Counted from the stretch's first letter, positions 44,196 through 53,578 are shown. The stretch is DNA of 64,000 bases from an uncultured Maribacter sp. (GCF_947500405.1 NZ_CANMRY010000001.1:124001-188000), one strand, 5' to 3'. Notes: a model not told the origin generated them from the sequence alone. A program made the numbers and translations.

Positions 44196-45191
44196 TTAAG
44201 GTAATTTATCTAAAATTACTCCATTACTCTTATGAAGTATATTATTAGCATCAATAAAAATTGCTTCTGTACCCCCTAGCTGATTTATTAAGGCAATACC
44301 TTTTTCTAAACCTAGTACTAAAACAGCAGTAGCCAAAGCATCACATAACTCTGCACTTTTTGCAAAAATAGTTGCTTTCTTAAGGGTTTTAACTGGTTTT
44401 CCGGATTTAGGATTTATAATATGCCCAAACTTCTGTTTTTTAAAATTTACATATTTTTCATAAATATCTGTGGTTGCTACTGAAGATTCCACAATAGGTA
44501 ACCAAGAAATTATTTTATAATTACTTAATGGGTTAGCTACTCCTAAAAGCCATTTTTCTCCACTAGCTTTAGTTCCCCAGGTTGTTATATCCCCATCAGC
44601 ATTAATTACACCCGCTACAACTTGTTTAGAAACCAATAAGGATTTAGCTTTATCTACCGCATAGCCTTTCCCTATTGCATCAAAAGAAATTTGTGTTCCT
44701 TTCGTTTTTAAAAAAATTGTTTGCTTTTCTTTATCTAAAATAATGTTTTTATAACCTACATTAATAATAGATTTTCTTATCTCATTTTCTGTAGGTAAAT
44801 ATTGCATACTCCCATTAAACTCCCAGACTTTATCTACGGAAGCATACGTAATATCAAAAGCACCATCTGTTAATTCTGAAATTTGTTTTGCTCTTTCTAT
44901 TAAAGCAAACAACTCCAAACTTACCTTTACCGGCTTTACTCCTGCATTATTATTTATTTTAGTTGTTTCAGAATCTTTATCCCAAGAGGAAATTAGTTTT
45001 TCTATTCTTTCTATTTCTGCTGATGCTTCATCTATATTAATATATCCCAACTCTTCATTCACTGCAACAACAGTTATATCAAAAGTCTCCCCCATTAAAG
45101 GCACTTTTTTCTTTACAGTAACATATTTTTTTTCTTGAGAATGTACACCTATAACAAGAAAACCAAATAGCAAAAAAATTAAGGTTTTCAA
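44196..45191 (-). CDS. apbE: FAD:protein FMN transferase ApbE
   Basis: 331 residues with a signal peptide (about 1-19). ApbE motifs: ISFDAIGKGYAVDKAKSLLV, INADGDITTWGTK and ATTDIYEKYVNFK, with AELCDALATAVLVLG at the end. It attaches FMN to threonine in periplasmic or membrane proteins such as NQR or RNF subunits. A Rieske protein gene follows upstream, which suggests an electron-transfer role nearby. Confidence 0.93.
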   Translation of the reverse strand: MKTLIFLLFGFLVIGVHSQEKKYVTVKKKVPLMGETFDITVVAVNEELGYINIDEASAEIERIEKLISSWDKDSETTKINNNAGVKPVKVSLELFALIERAKQISELTDGAFDITYASVDKVWEFNGSMQYLPTENEIRKSIINVGYKNIILDKEKQTIFLKTKGTQISFDAIGKGYAVDKAKSLLVSKQVVAGVINADGDITTWGTKASGEKWLLGVANPLSNYKIISWLPIVESSVATTDIYEKYVNFKKQKFGHIINPKSGKPVKTLKKATIFAKSAELCDALATAVLVLGLEKGIALINQLGGTEAIFIDANNILHKSNGVILDKLP

Positions 45192-45243
45192 TTTGTTAGG
45201 TTTTAATATTTTATAAGAAACGAGAGTAAAAAAGTTAAGGTTA

Positions 45244-45687
45244 TTAGGCAGTAATAGTTAATATATCGCCTTCTCTTTGAATATTGTAAATTTTTATTGG
45301 CCTTGCTGGGTCTCCCTGTACTTGATTTAAAGGGGAGCCGTCTTGTGCAAATTTAGAACCGTGCACATCGCAATGAAAAATACCACCTTCTATTGGAACA
45401 AAACGAACCTGATCATACTGTTGATGACTACATACTTGAGAGGCAGCTACAAACTCTCCATCTAGATTTTTAGCAACAACAACATAATTTTTAAGAATAA
45501 AACTACCGTTTTCATTTAATTTCTGTCCTTCGCTAGAGTTTAAGTCTACCGTAAAATTCACCCCTTCTGGCTCTTTTACAATAGTACCATTTGTAGCATC
45601 ATCTTTAGAACAGCTTCCTAAACATGGGTATAACACTGCAAAAGCAGCACTTGCTCCCACACTTCTTAAAAACTCTTTACGTTTCAT
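45244..45687 (-). CDS. Rieske 2Fe-2S protein
   Basis: 147 residues. The cluster motifs are CSHQQYDQVRFVP and HCDVHGSKFAQDGSPL (CxH...CxxH). The N-terminus has MKRKEFLRSVGAS, Tat-like, and a lipobox LGSC. It probably faces the periplasm as a lipoprotein. It is close to but shorter than QcrA. Next to apbE on the same strand. Confidence 0.9.
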   Translation of the reverse strand: MKRKEFLRSVGASAAFAVLYPCLGSCSKDDATNGTIVKEPEGVNFTVDLNSSEGQKLNENGSFILKNYVVVAKNLDGEFVAASQVCSHQQYDQVRFVPIEGGIFHCDVHGSKFAQDGSPLNQVQGDPARPIKIYNIQREGDILTITA

Positions 45688-45737
45688 AATGGTATACTTT
45701 ATAAATAAAAACGGAAGAAAATTAGTTATCGTATGCC

Positions 45738-46916
45738 TTAATAGTTAAAGGTTCCATACTCACTTTTAATGGTAAGTTTTTTGGAAGAATTTTCTTCCAC
45801 ACGGCCTATAATTTGTGCCTCTATACCAAAATCTTTACCTATTGCTATTAAATCTTCTGCAATTTCAGGAGAAACATAAGCTTCTAATCTATGACCACAG
45901 TTAAAAACCTGATACATTTCTTTCCAATCTGTGTTAGACTGCTCCTGAATTAATTTAAAAAGTGGTGGCACTGGCAGCATATTGTCTTTTATGATATGTA
46001 AATCATCTACAAAATGTAAAATTTTTGTTTGCGCCCCTCCACTACAATGTATCATTCCATGCACCTCTTTTGAAGTATATTTTTTAAGAATTTGTTTTAC
46101 TACAGGAGCATATGTTCTTGTAGGTGACAATACAAGTTTACCTGCATCTATTGGTGAATTTTTAACCTCATCGGTTAATTTTACTCCTCCAGAATACACT
46201 AATTCTTCTGGCACAGAAGCATCAAAACTTTCTGGGTACTTATCTGCCAAATATTTAGAAAAAACATCATGTCTTGCGGAAGTAAGACCGTTACTTCCCA
46301 TTCCTCCATTATATTCGCTCTCATAGGTAGCTTTACCATAAGAAGCAAAACCTACTATAACATCTCCTGCTTGTATATTCGCATTGTCTATAACACTACT
46401 TCTCTTAAGTCTTGCTGTAACAGTAGAATCTACAATAATTGTTCGCACCAAATCTCCTACATCTGCAGTTTCTCCTCCTGTAGAGTGTATTATAATTCCG
46501 TGTTCTTTTAAATCGGAAATTAACTCCTCTGTACCATTTATAATAGCAGAAAGTACTTCCCCAGGAATTAAATTTTTATTCCTTCCAATAGTAGAGGAAA
46601 GCATAATATTATCTGTAGCTCCAACACAAATTAAATCATCTATATTCATGATTAATGCATCTTGAGCAATACCTTTCCAGACAGAAACATCTCCAGTTTC
46701 TTTCCAATACATATATGCTAACGAAGATTTGGTACCAGCACCATCTGCATGCATTACCAAACAATATTCCTCATCATTTGTTAAATAGTCTGGCACTATT
46801 TTACAAAAAGCCTTTGGAAAAAGACCCTTATCTATATTCTTTATAGCATTATGCACATCTTCTTTTGATGCTGAAACTCCTCTTTGATTATATCTTTCAC
46901 TATTTGACGAACTCAT
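45738..46916 (-). CDS. purM: Phosphoribosylformylglycinamidine cyclo-ligase (AIR synthetase)
   Basis: 392 residues of the PurM/ThiL fold. KIVPDYLTNDEEYCLVMHAD, GTKSSLAYMYWKE, STGGETADVGDLVRTIIVDS and YESEYNGGMGSNGLTSARHD are active-site and ATP-binding regions. It closes the imidazole ring in purine synthesis. The family is usually about 345 residues; this form is longer, as in Bacteroidota. -7 box at 46933. Confidence 0.95.
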   Translation of the reverse strand: MSSSNSERYNQRGVSASKEDVHNAIKNIDKGLFPKAFCKIVPDYLTNDEEYCLVMHADGAGTKSSLAYMYWKETGDVSVWKGIAQDALIMNIDDLICVGATDNIMLSSTIGRNKNLIPGEVLSAIINGTEELISDLKEHGIIIHSTGGETADVGDLVRTIIVDSTVTARLKRSSVIDNANIQAGDVIVGFASYGKATYESEYNGGMGSNGLTSARHDVFSKYLADKYPESFDASVPEELVYSGGVKLTDEVKNSPIDAGKLVLSPTRTYAPVVKQILKKYTSKEVHGMIHCSGGAQTKILHFVDDLHIIKDNMLPVPPLFKLIQEQSNTDWKEMYQVFNCGHRLEAYVSPEIAEDLIAIGKDFGIEAQIIGRVEENSSKKLTIKSEYGTFNY

Positions 46917-46932
46917 TCTAAAATATTTGAAG

Positions 46933-46940
46933 CAAAAATA
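46933..46940 (-). promoter_or_regulatory. -7 box of the purM promoter
   Basis: TATTTTTG on the minus strand (CAAAAATA), 17 bp before the start codon. Confidence 0.55.
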
Positions 46941-46985
46941 ATAGAAACCATAAAGATGGTAACTATAATTAAAAGTTTATATCCA

Positions 46986-49172
46986 CTATTTAATGAACAA
47001 CAATTCTCTATACTTTGTTAACGGCCAAGTTTGATCCTCTACAACTTGTTCTAACTTATCACAATGGTATCTTATTTGGCTAAAATATGGCTTAACATTT
47101 TCGCAATAAGCATTTGCTTTCTTATCACTATCTAATAGTTTATTCGCTTTTTTTCTGGTATCCGTCATATGGTCTACTAACTTTTTAACCTCTACCAAAT
47201 GCTCTGCTATTTGCTCTATAATAGATAATTGCCCATCTGTAAGCTTTTTATGAGCTGCTCCATAAATATCTTTAATGCCCATAACATTTTTTATAAGTTT
47301 ATTTTGATATTCTATAGATGATGGCAGTATATGATTATACACTAACTCTTTTAAAACACGACCTTCTATTTGCAAATGAAGAATGTAGGAGTCTAATTCT
47401 ACCTCTTGCCTAGCTCTTACCTCTACCTCACTTAAAACCTTAGTTGCTTTAAAAAGTTCTAGACTTTCTTTGGTTGTAAGCACTTTTAATGCTTCTGGTG
47501 TTGTTTTATTATTACTTAACTTTCTTCTTACAGCCTCTTTTTCCCATTCTACACTATACCCATCTCCATCAAAACGAATTCTTTTAGAAGTCTTAATATA
47601 TTCTCTTAAAACATTAAAAATAGCTTCATCTTTCTTAAGGCTCTTTTTATCTACTAAAGCATCCACCTCTTTTTTAAAATCAGTTAATTGCTTTGCTACA
47701 ATAGTATTTAATATAGTCATTGGTTTCGCACAATTAGTTTTGGAACCAACTCCTCTCATTTCAAACTTATTACCCGTAAATGCAAAAGGTGATGTTCTAT
47801 TTCGATCCGTATTATCTAGTAAAATTTCTGGTATCTTACCAACTACATTAAGCTTAAGCTCCGTTTTTTCTTCAGGAGAAAGTTTTCCTTGAGAAACCCC
47901 TTCTAACTCATCTAAAACTCTACTCAACTGGGAGCCAACAAAAATAGAGAAGATTGCTGGTGGCGCCTCATTTGCACCCAATCTATGGTCATTGCTTGCA
48001 GAGGCTATTGATGACCTAAGCAACTCTTCATAGGTATTAACCGCTTTAATTGTGTTTACAAAAAAGGTTAAGAATTGTAAGTTCTTCATGGGTGTTGATC
48101 CTGGACTAAGTAAGTTTACACCCGTATCTGTAGCCAACGACCAATTATTATGCTTCCCGGATCCATTTATTTCTGCAAAAGGCTTCTCATGAAAAAGAAC
48201 TTTAAAATTATGTTTATCTGCCACCTTATCCATGATATCCATTAATAAGAGATTATGGTCTACCGCAAGGTTTGCTTCTTCAAAAACAGGTGCTAATTCA
48301 AATTGATTAGGTGCAACCTCGTTATGCCTCGTCTTTACAGGAATTCCTAATTTTGTACATTCTTTTTCTAAATCGCTCATAAAACTAAGAACCCTGCTTG
48401 GTATTACTCCAAAATAATGATCATCTAACTGTTGCCCTTTCGCTGCAGTATGCCCTACTAGAGTTCTTCCTGTTAAAATAATATCTGGTCTAGAATGTGC
48501 TAAAGCTTTATCTATTAAAAAATATTCTTGTTCCCATCCTAAAGTAGCATTTACTTTAGCTACCGTTTTATCAAAATATTTTGCCACTGCAGTTGCAGCC
48601 TCATCTACCGCATGCAATGCTCTTAACAATGGTGCCTTATTATCTAAAGCTTCTCCCGTATAAGATACAAATACTGTAGGAACGCATAATGTAGTTCCAT
48701 AAATAAACGCAGGTGATGTTGGATCCCATGCTGTATAACCACGAGCTTCAAAAGTATTTCTTATACCTCCACTTGGAAAACTAGAAGCATCTGGTTCTTG
48801 TTGTACTAACTGTCCTCCTCCAAATTTTTCCAAAGCAGTACCATTTGGCAATAAATCAAAAAAAGCATCGTGTTTTTCTGCAGTACTACCAGTTAATGGC
48901 TGAAACCAATGTGTATAATGCGTTGCACCCATTGCTATTGCCCAACCTTTCATAGCTTCTGCCACCTGGTCCGCAATTTTTCTATCTATTTTTGTACCAG
49001 AAAAAATTGCCCCTTGTACACTTTCCAAAGCGTCCTTTGTAAGGTACTGTAACATTTTCTCTGTATTAAAAACATTTACACAAAATAACTCTGAGCGCCT
49101 TCCTTTTTCTTCAATAATTCTACTCTCTCTTTGGGCACTTTCTGAAATTGCTTTAAAACGTATTTTAGACAT
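46986..49172 (-). CDS. glnN: Glutamine synthetase type III
   Basis: 728 residues from the ATG at 49172 (MSKIRFKAISESAQRESRII). GSIII signatures: NEVAPNQFELAPVFEEANLA, FHEKPFAEINGSGKHNNWSL and RASASNDHRLGANEAPPA-like SNDHRLGANEAPPAIF. The dodecamer joins ammonium to glutamate. The frame continues to 49199; the shorter start is the family's usual start and a -7 box sits just before it. Divergent from the type II enzyme. Confidence 0.96.
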   Translation of the reverse strand: MSKIRFKAISESAQRESRIIEEKGRRSELFCVNVFNTEKMLQYLTKDALESVQGAIFSGTKIDRKIADQVAEAMKGWAIAMGATHYTHWFQPLTGSTAEKHDAFFDLLPNGTALEKFGGGQLVQQEPDASSFPSGGIRNTFEARGYTAWDPTSPAFIYGTTLCVPTVFVSYTGEALDNKAPLLRALHAVDEAATAVAKYFDKTVAKVNATLGWEQEYFLIDKALAHSRPDIILTGRTLVGHTAAKGQQLDDHYFGVIPSRVLSFMSDLEKECTKLGIPVKTRHNEVAPNQFELAPVFEEANLAVDHNLLLMDIMDKVADKHNFKVLFHEKPFAEINGSGKHNNWSLATDTGVNLLSPGSTPMKNLQFLTFFVNTIKAVNTYEELLRSSIASASNDHRLGANEAPPAIFSIFVGSQLSRVLDELEGVSQGKLSPEEKTELKLNVVGKIPEILLDNTDRNRTSPFAFTGNKFEMRGVGSKTNCAKPMTILNTIVAKQLTDFKKEVDALVDKKSLKKDEAIFNVLREYIKTSKRIRFDGDGYSVEWEKEAVRRKLSNNKTTPEALKVLTTKESLELFKATKVLSEVEVRARQEVELDSYILHLQIEGRVLKELVYNHILPSSIEYQNKLIKNVMGIKDIYGAAHKKLTDGQLSIIEQIAEHLVEVKKLVDHMTDTRKKANKLLDSDKKANAYCENVKPYFSQIRYHCDKLEQVVEDQTWPLTKYRELLFIK

Positions 49173-49212
49173 AATTTCTTGTTCTAATAAATAATTCAAA
49201 TTAAAAATATAT

Positions 49213-49220
49213 CAAAATTA
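49213..49220 (-). promoter_or_regulatory. -7 box of the GSIII promoter
   Basis: TAATTTTG on the minus strand (CAAAATTA), 41 bp before the GSIII start. Confidence 0.55.
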
Positions 49221-49335
49221 CTATCAAAAATTAGATATTTAACAATTTCCCCCATAAAATTCAGGGCAAAAAGAAAAAATGAGACATTTTAACACATTAA
49301 CCCCCTTTAAATTTAGAAGATAAACACAAAAAACA

Positions 49336-49343
49336 TATTTTTG
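49336..49343 (+). promoter_or_regulatory. -7 box of the type II glutamine synthetase promoter
   Basis: TATTTTTG, 35 bp before the start codon. It supports the ATG at 49378 over the TTG at 49345, which lies at the likely transcription start. Confidence 0.55.
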
Positions 49344-49377
49344 TTTGAATCTAAAAGAATTAATAATAAATAACATT

Positions 49378-50400
49378 ATGGCCAAAATTAAATTAGAATA
49401 CCTATGGTTAGATGGGTATTTCCCAACACAGAATTTAAGAAGTAAAACTAAAGTTGAAGAACATGAAGACTTCAAAGGAACTCTTGAGGAGCTTGATAAT
49501 TGGTCTTTTGATGGATCATCTACTAGACAAGCGGAAGGAGGATCTTCTGACTGTTTATTGAAGCCAGTTGCTATTTACCCAGATCCTGCTCGTATTAATG
49601 GATACTTGGTAATGACTGAAGTTTTAAATGCAGATGGTACTGCTCACGTTTCTAACGGTAGAGCTACTATTGATGATGATGACAATGATTTCTGGTTTGG
49701 TTTTGAGCAAGAATATTTCATTATGGATACTAGAACACAATTACCTTTAGGATTCCCTGTAGGTGGTTATCCTGGACCACAAGGTATGTACTACTGCTCT
49801 GTTGGTGGAAAGAACACTTGGGGTAGAGATTTAGTAGAAGAGCACGCTAATTTATGTATTGATGCTGGTCTTAACTTTGAAGGTATTAACCAAGAAGTTG
49901 CTGCTGGTCAATGGGAATTCCAATTATTTGCAAAAGGAGCTAAAAAAGCTGGAGATGAAATTTGGATTGCTCGTTATTTACTAGACCGTTTAACGGAGCA
50001 ATATGGTTACTATATTGAATACCACCCAAAACCTCTTGGAAAAGACATGGATTGGAATGGTTCTGGTATGCATGCTAACTTCTCTAATACCACTTTAAGA
50101 ACTTGTGGTTCTAAAGAAACTTACGAGAAAATATGTGAAGCTTTTAGACCTGTAGTTAAAGAGCATATAGCTGTTTATGGTGAGTTTAATGACCAACGTT
50201 TAACTGGCCTACATGAAACTGCATCTATTAATGATTTTTCTTATGGAGTTTCTGACCGTGGTGCTTCTATTCGTATTCCTATTATTACAGTAGAAAAAGG
50301 ATGGAAAGGTTGGTTAGAAGATAGAAGACCAGCTTCTAATGGTGATCCATACAAAATTGCAGGTAGAATTATTAAAACAGTTAAATCTGCTAACATATAA
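49378..50400 (+). CDS. glnA: Glutamine synthetase, beta-grasp type (type II-like)
   Basis: 340 residues from the ATG at 49378 (MAKIKLEYLWLDGYFPTQNL). Conserved parts: WSFDGSSTRQAEGGSSDCLL, FWFGFEQEYFIMD, AGQWEFQLFAKGAKKAGDEI, WNGSGMHANFSN and TGLHETASINDFSYGVSDRG. The fold is the eukaryote-like short form, common in Bacteroidota. It makes glutamine from glutamate and ammonium. Codon use is rich in preferred codons, suggesting high expression. It is divergent from GSIII with 205 bp between starts. Confidence 0.96.
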   Translation: MAKIKLEYLWLDGYFPTQNLRSKTKVEEHEDFKGTLEELDNWSFDGSSTRQAEGGSSDCLLKPVAIYPDPARINGYLVMTEVLNADGTAHVSNGRATIDDDDNDFWFGFEQEYFIMDTRTQLPLGFPVGGYPGPQGMYYCSVGGKNTWGRDLVEEHANLCIDAGLNFEGINQEVAAGQWEFQLFAKGAKKAGDEIWIARYLLDRLTEQYGYYIEYHPKPLGKDMDWNGSGMHANFSNTTLRTCGSKETYEKICEAFRPVVKEHIAVYGEFNDQRLTGLHETASINDFSYGVSDRGASIRIPIITVEKGWKGWLEDRRPASNGDPYKIAGRIIKTVKSANI

Positions 50401-50421
50401 TAAGTCAATTATTATTATTTT

Positions 50422-50456
50422 AAAAAAAGCTCCTTTATTAATAAAGGAGCTTTTTT
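50422..50456. terminator. Bidirectional terminator after glutamine synthetase
   Basis: Stem GCTCCTTTAT / ATAAAGGAGC flanked by A7 and T6, perfect. Confidence 0.9.
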
Positions 50457-50476
50457 AATTATTAAACGTTAACACT

Positions 50477-51616
50477 CTACTTCCAGGTAGACAAAGCTTT
50501 TACTGCCTCTCCTGTATAATCTGTAAAAACACCATCTACTCCAGCTTCAAAAAATAGATGATACTCACTTTCATGATTACCATTACTCCACTTTACATCT
50601 TCATTCCTAAAAGTATAAGGATGCACTTTTAAGTCATACTTATGAGCTAAATTAATAAAATCAGTTTCTGGTAAAACAGTAATATTTCCTTCAGCATCTT
50701 TTGCAAAAGAAATAATAAATGGCTTCCATGGACCAATACCATCTGCATAATTAGCGGTATAACGCATTCCTTCTTCTGTTGTAAAAAATTCATACGTTCT
50801 AGTATCTCCATTAGCATAAAAGTCATATGGCGCTGCATAAGAAATAAAATCTCCTGCTGGAACATTAAAATCTAATGAGCCATTTGTATTTACATTATAG
50901 GTAGATATTAGTTGTACTAATTTTACAGTAGATTTTGTATTTATATACTGTAAAGGAGCTACTTCAAAACACTGAACAAAAACTGGTGCTTGATAAGAAT
51001 TCCACCCTGCTTTTTCTAACACTTCTAATAATGCATCTTCAAAATTATAACCTAACTGGCTATGAAAATAAGGGTGTTTCATTTCAGGATAAATACCTAC
51101 AACTTTCCCAGATGTGGTTTTCCTAGATTTGGCTAAAGCTATTATCTCTTTTATGGTTGGTATAGAATACAAATTATCAAACTGATTAGATCTGTCCGAT
51201 CTAGCCTGTTTAGCTTTTAAGGTTTTTATTTCTTCCAAAGTAAAATCAGAAACAAACCAATCTGTAATTTCTTTACCATCTAAATTTTTAGTGGTTTTTA
51301 AGTGCGCGTATTCTGGTAAATCTGCAACGTTTGTAGTTCCAGAGATAAAAGGCTCATGACGTGCAACTAAAGCCCCATCTTTAGTCATTACTAAATCTGG
51401 TTCAATAAAATCTGCTCCCAACTCAATGGCTTTAGCGTAAGCTTCTAAAGTGTGCTCTGGGTAGATAGATTGTGCTCCCCTGTGCGCAATTACTAAAGGT
51501 TTATCTTGTTTTTCTCCAGAAGGTCCTCCCCCAACAAAATCTTCCATTTTTTGACAAGAATTTAAACCCAACATAAGGGTTACAATTGATACAGATACTA
51601 ATTTTAGGTTTTTCAT
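50477..51616 (-). CDS. glpQ: Glycerophosphodiester phosphodiesterase, lipoprotein
   Basis: 379 residues from the ATG at 51616. Lipobox LNSCQK near residue 21. Catalytic region AHRGAQSIYPEHTLEAYAKA and LGADFIEPDLVMTKDGALVA, then RHEP, the His/Glu/Asp of GDPD enzymes. It cleaves glycerophosphodiesters to glycerol-3-phosphate in the periplasm. Size fits secreted GlpQ. Monocistronic. Confidence 0.93.
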   Translation of the reverse strand: MKNLKLVSVSIVTLMLGLNSCQKMEDFVGGGPSGEKQDKPLVIAHRGAQSIYPEHTLEAYAKAIELGADFIEPDLVMTKDGALVARHEPFISGTTNVADLPEYAHLKTTKNLDGKEITDWFVSDFTLEEIKTLKAKQARSDRSNQFDNLYSIPTIKEIIALAKSRKTTSGKVVGIYPEMKHPYFHSQLGYNFEDALLEVLEKAGWNSYQAPVFVQCFEVAPLQYINTKSTVKLVQLISTYNVNTNGSLDFNVPAGDFISYAAPYDFYANGDTRTYEFFTTEEGMRYTANYADGIGPWKPFIISFAKDAEGNITVLPETDFINLAHKYDLKVHPYTFRNEDVKWSNGNHESEYHLFFEAGVDGVFTDYTGEAVKALSTWK

Positions 51617-51779
51617 AATAATCATAGTTTTAGATTACCATAAAAAAACAAAACCCATATTAATGAATTTATAAACTAATATTACGCAATTAACACTATT
51701 AGGTTTCTTTAATAAATTTTGGAAACCATAAGTTAACTTTACTCGAGAATCAAAATTTAAATACTCTGAAGTTATTTAT

Positions 51780-52721
51780 TTAAGAGACTGTTAAATAAAC
51801 AAAGGTTATATATATTCCTAAAAGTATTATCCCATCTCTCCAACCTAATCGCAAGCCTTTTGGAACAAAAACTAAAGGGAGGATAAGGAAAGAAATACCC
51901 AACATCCAGAAGATATCAAAATCTAACAACCCTTGGTCTACAACTGTAATTGGTGTTATAATAGAGGTAATACCCAATACTGCTAATAAATTAAAAATAT
52001 TAGACCCTATTAAATTCCCTACTGAAATTGCTTTCTCCTTTTTTAATATTGCAATAATAGAAGCTGCTAACTCTGGAATACTTGTTCCTACAGAAACTAC
52101 TGTTACACCTATTACACGTTCACTAACCCCATATAATGTTGCTAAACCAACTGCGCCATTTATTAATAATTCTGAACCTCCCCACAAGGCAACACCACCA
52201 ATACCTAAAAACAGAACTACCTTATATAACTCTAAAGGGGTTTCATCTTCCTCATCAATATCTTCTTCAACAGCTTTCTTTTGAAAACGCAACAAATAAA
52301 CTAAAAAAGCAAAAAGAAATACTACCATAATAATACCCTCATACTGCTCTATAACTCCATCCGTGTATATAAAACCAAAAAACAATAATGATGCTAGCAT
52401 CATTACTGGCCAATCTGTAGTGTAAAAGGTCTTTTTAACATCTATTGCACCCAAAATTACTGTAACTCCTAAAACCAAACCTAAATTAGCAATATTAGAA
52501 CCTACAACATTTCCTAAAGCTAAGTCTGGAGAACCATTTAATGCAGCTTTAATACTAACTATTAACTCTGGCGCAGAGGTAGCAAAAGATACTACGGTCA
52601 TCCCAACTACAATTTTAGGAATATTTAATCTATAAGAAATTGCAACTGCAGATTTAAGCAACCAATCCCCTCCAGCAATTAATAAAGTTAATCCTAAAAT
52701 TATATATAAAATATTCTGCAT
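51780..52721 (-). CDS. Calcium/sodium antiporter (CaCA family, YrbG-like)
   Basis: 313 residues with two inverted alpha-repeats: TSAPELIVSIKAALNGSPDL with GNVVGSNIANLGLVLGV, and GTSIPELAASIIAI with GNLIGSNIFNLLAVLGI. These conserved GxSxPE/GSNIxN motifs form the cation pathway. Ten membrane helices; a charged loop near the middle (EDIDEEDE). Moves Ca2+ out in exchange for Na+ or H+. Confidence 0.95.
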   Translation of the reverse strand: MQNILYIILGLTLLIAGGDWLLKSAVAISYRLNIPKIVVGMTVVSFATSAPELIVSIKAALNGSPDLALGNVVGSNIANLGLVLGVTVILGAIDVKKTFYTTDWPVMMLASLLFFGFIYTDGVIEQYEGIIMVVFLFAFLVYLLRFQKKAVEEDIDEEDETPLELYKVVLFLGIGGVALWGGSELLINGAVGLATLYGVSERVIGVTVVSVGTSIPELAASIIAILKKEKAISVGNLIGSNIFNLLAVLGITSIITPITVVDQGLLDFDIFWMLGISFLILPLVFVPKGLRLGWRDGIILLGIYITFVYLTVS

Positions 52722-53127
52722 TTTTAAATTTTGTACAAATATAAGTGAAGATTTTGGCTTTAAAACATATCTTTTTAATCCTTTTGTTTTTTATAAAACT
52801 CCACTAATTTATCTACTACTATTAATGAAAATGAAAAAAGCAGGTTAAAAATTAACGAAAATACCCTTGCAATAAATAATTACATCAAAACACGTCCTAC
52901 ATTTATTACAATATGTAACCGTAATTGAAATATACAATTACACTTACGAACATTAGTCAAGAACAAGTATACAATATTAACACCTTAATCATCATATTAA
53001 TTACATATATGTATTTAATTCTATCGATTTAACTAAAATTCCTTGTAAGTGAATATTTAATTTATATATATTGATTGAATAATCGATTATTAAAACCTTA
53101 TTTATTAACCCTTTAAACCAAAAAAAT
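52722..53127. other. AT-rich intergenic stretch
   Basis: 406 bp without a credible ORF. It contains the antiporter -7 box (TATATTTG on the minus strand, 52736-52743) and a small inverted repeat GTAATTG / CAATTAC (52921-52941). No RNA gene recognised. Confidence 0.5.
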
Positions 53128-53190
53128 ATGATAACATTTGCAAAAATTTTATTAGTATTATTTCTTTCTATAATTATGTTTTTTGCTTAA
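53128..53190 (+). CDS. Tiny hydrophobic ORF (20 aa)
   Basis: 20 codons starting MITFAKILLVLF: one hydrophobic helix, with no charged residue except Lys6. A strong terminator follows 25 bp after the stop, and the region upstream has no other gene. The layout suggests a short transcript that encodes a toxin-like or membrane-partner peptide. Similarity in style to the MTTFF family is weak. Confidence 0.4.
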   Translation: MITFAKILLVLFLSIIMFFA

Positions 53191-53215
53191 GTAGTATCAT
53201 ATAGGCCTATATACA

Positions 53216-53247
53216 AAAGACTGCCAATGCGCAGTCTTTATTTTTTT
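53216..53247 (+). terminator. Intrinsic terminator after the 20-aa ORF
   Basis: Perfect 9-bp stem AAAGACTGC / GCAGTCTTT and a run of seven T. Confidence 0.88.
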
Positions 53248-53373
53248 AATTATCTTGATCATGGTATAAATAAATTTTTCTTGAATAACCCTAAGGGTAT
53301 TTTTAAAACACTTTTATTTAATATTTTTACATGAAATAAACCTTAGTATCTTTATACACTTTAATTAAAATTA

Positions 53374-53397
53374 AAACTTTGGTAATTACCAAAGTTT
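53374..53397. repeat. Perfect 24-bp palindrome
   Basis: AAACTTTGGTAA joined to its own reverse complement, 28 bp before the 50-aa ORF. Operator or terminator; the downstream sequence is T-rich. Confidence 0.7.
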
Positions 53398-53425
53398 ATT
53401 ATTTTATTTTAAAAAAAACATTTAT

Positions 53426-53578
53426 ATGAAACTTGCATTTTTTAAACTATTAGCTAAAATTAATAAGGCACTATTGCCTTCCTATTCTAAAAAACAGTTA
53501 GACCTTTCTAAAGCGTCTAAATTACAGATTGTAATTATTGGTTGGCGCTATTGGATTACTACAAATGCTTTAGGTTAA
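53426..53578 (+). CDS. Conserved 50-aa flavobacterial protein
   Basis: 50 residues: MKLAFFKLLAKINKALLPSY, then KLQIVIIGWRYWITTNALG. I recall near-identical small proteins across Flavobacteriaceae that are often annotated as SsrA-binding protein, a label that is probably wrong because of size. Function unknown. Its stop overlaps the end of apt by 3 bases. Confidence 0.7.
   Translation: MKLAFFKLLAKINKALLPSYSKKQLDLSKASKLQIVIIGWRYWITTNALG

Noticed and set aside
46269..46846. Several plus-strand ORFs over purM
   Set aside because: Antisense to a well-identified enzyme in one continuous frame.
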